From: Bacillota bacterium
GTDB lineage: Bacteria > Bacillota > Clostridia > Acetivibrionales > DSM-1351
DNA: 22,352 nucleotides
NCBI GenBank assembly: GCA_023433945.1
Contig: JAEYTP010000082.1
Span: forward strand, 1 to 22,352
Reading direction: 5' to 3'
Shown: positions 21,702 through 22,352 of the stretch, piece by piece
How positions within the stretch are numbered: position 1 is the first letter of the stretch
Layout of the letters: each line of letters starts with the position of its first letter
Translations under genes and position numbers: made by a program
Notes under the pieces: model-generated
What the model was told of the DNA's origin: nothing
What the model saw: only the letters and a program-made list of their open reading frames with translations
The model's database searches: none

Positions 21702-22352
21702 TTAGCCCGCCTCGCCTGACATAGAAATTCCTTTTCTAAGGTTTTTCTCACTAATTTGCCCCTTGTGACCTGCAACAATATACCCATCCTTATCAATAAA
21801 TAACGTTGTTGGAATAGAGTCAATTTGATATATATATGCTGCATCTTGAGTATTATCATAGAATACAGGGAACGTATATTTTTCGTCTGCAATGAATTGT
21901 GCTGCCTTTTCAATAGTTTCTCTTTGTCCATCTGGCAAATCAATCATCAGAAAATTAATATTGTCCTTCATCTCATCATATACTTTCTGAAAATCTGGCA
22001 ATTCAGCCTTACATGGAGGACACCAGCTTGCCCAGAAGTTTACAACAATAGGCTTTCCATAATAGTCAGATAGCTTTACTTCGTTGCCTTGTGCATCAAG
22101 CATTGTAAAGTCAATAGCCTTAACCCTATTATCTTCCTCTGCTTTGGTGGAATCACTCTGTTGCGTAGAATTGCTTTGTTGCGCAGAATCGCTTTGTTGA
22201 GTAGATCCGCTTTGTTGTGTAGCTCCGTTTTGTTGCGTTGAATCATTTTGTTGTGTGGAATTGCTTTGTAGTGATATTGACAGCGGCTGTTTCAAATCAT
22301 TATTATAATTCTTTGAAAGATACGAATAGGCTAAATACGCTCCGCTTATCAG
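21702..22352 (-). CDS. Membrane-anchored thioredoxin-like (TlpA/ResA family) protein, 5' end cut by window
   Basis: Extracytoplasmic thiol-disulfide oxidoreductase. The frame stays open to the right edge: upstream of the TTG at 22295 it continues as LISGAYLAYSYLSKNYNNDL, the end of an N-terminal membrane anchor, so the start lies outside. After the anchor comes a linker of six Ser/Thr/Gln-Gln hexapeptide repeats, then the thioredoxin domain: IDFTMLDAQGNEVKLSDYYG, active site WCPPC (visible residues 110-114; NFWASWCPPCKAELPDF), and the cis-Pro segment SIPTTLFIDKDG. The domain ends soon after ISEKNLRKGI with a short tail, SMSGEAG. Likely roles are cytochrome maturation, reduction of extracytoplasmic disulfides or peroxide defence; the sequence does not choose. 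The following stretch contains a possible gene remnant and then a terminator. 216 residues are visible. Confidence 0.92.
   Translation of the reverse strand: MISGAYLAYSYLSKNYNNDLKQPLSISLQSNSTQQNDSTQQNGATQQSGSTQQSDSAQQSNSTQQSDSTKAEEDNRVKAIDFTMLDAQGNEVKLSDYYGKPIVVNFWASWCPPCKAELPDFQKVYDEMKDNINFLMIDLPDGQRETIEKAAQFIADEKYTFPVFYDNTQDAAYIYQIDSIPTTLFIDKDGYIVAGHKGQISEKNLRKGISMSGEAG
22158..22265 (-). repeat. 18-base in-frame tandem repeat coding a Gln-rich linker
   Basis: Six consecutive 18-base units encode (S/N)(N/D/G)(S/A)(T/A)QQ hexapeptides, with a partial seventh (SDSTKA) after them. The unit length keeps the frame. Third-position differences between units show that the array is not freshly duplicated throughout. 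Confidence 0.9.

Noticed and set aside
21638..21943. Minus-strand frame of 101 codons overlapping the TlpA-like gene
   Set aside because: It is out of frame with the clear thioredoxin domain (WCPPC) and looks like low-complexity shadow sequence.

Overview
The window is AT-rich and every convincing gene lies on the minus strand, so transcription runs from high to low coordinates. Gene content points to a low-GC anaerobic Clostridia-type Firmicute: strong AGGAGG-type ribosome sites, an ethanolamine microcompartment locus, a sigma-54 module, a c-di-AMP riboswitch and a clostridial-type thioredoxin reductase. I cannot name the species. No tRNA, rRNA, CRISPR array, insertion sequence or phage gene was seen.

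Right end (about 22352-19980): a membrane-anchored thioredoxin-like TlpA/ResA protein, cut by the window edge, ends at a terminator. It is followed by a PAS / AAA+ / Fis-HTH sigma-54 activator gene.

Sigma-54 module (about 21343-14616): downstream of the activator is a textbook -24/-12 promoter (TGGCAC-A-GTTC-TTGCT). It drives a divergent, enlarged tryptophanase-family lyase, then an amino-acid permease, a RidA deaminase and sigma-54 itself (rpoN). This reads as a self-contained amino-acid catabolic unit: import, PLP-dependent beta-elimination, clearance of the 2-aminoacrylate intermediate, and dedicated regulation. A thioredoxin reductase-like flavoprotein lacking normal NADPH motifs follows at 14483-13593.

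Middle (13566-11738): a strong sigma-A promoter and a c-di-AMP (ydaO/yuaA-type) riboswitch precede dapB, linking lysine/diaminopimelate synthesis to c-di-AMP. A DUF3842 gene follows.

Left half (11618-3385): a maltodextrin cluster malQ-glgP-malE-malF-malG, importing maltodextrins and breaking them down by transglucosylation and phosphorolysis. No transporter ATPase gene is present. Three successive gene junctions (glgP/malE, malE/malF, malF/malG) carry different short tandem repeats, each starting at or near the stop codon of the upstream gene.

Left end (3308-1): an alcohol dehydrogenase (EutG/PduQ-like), eutS, eutP and a partial eutA form one end of an ethanolamine-utilisation microcompartment locus that continues beyond the window.
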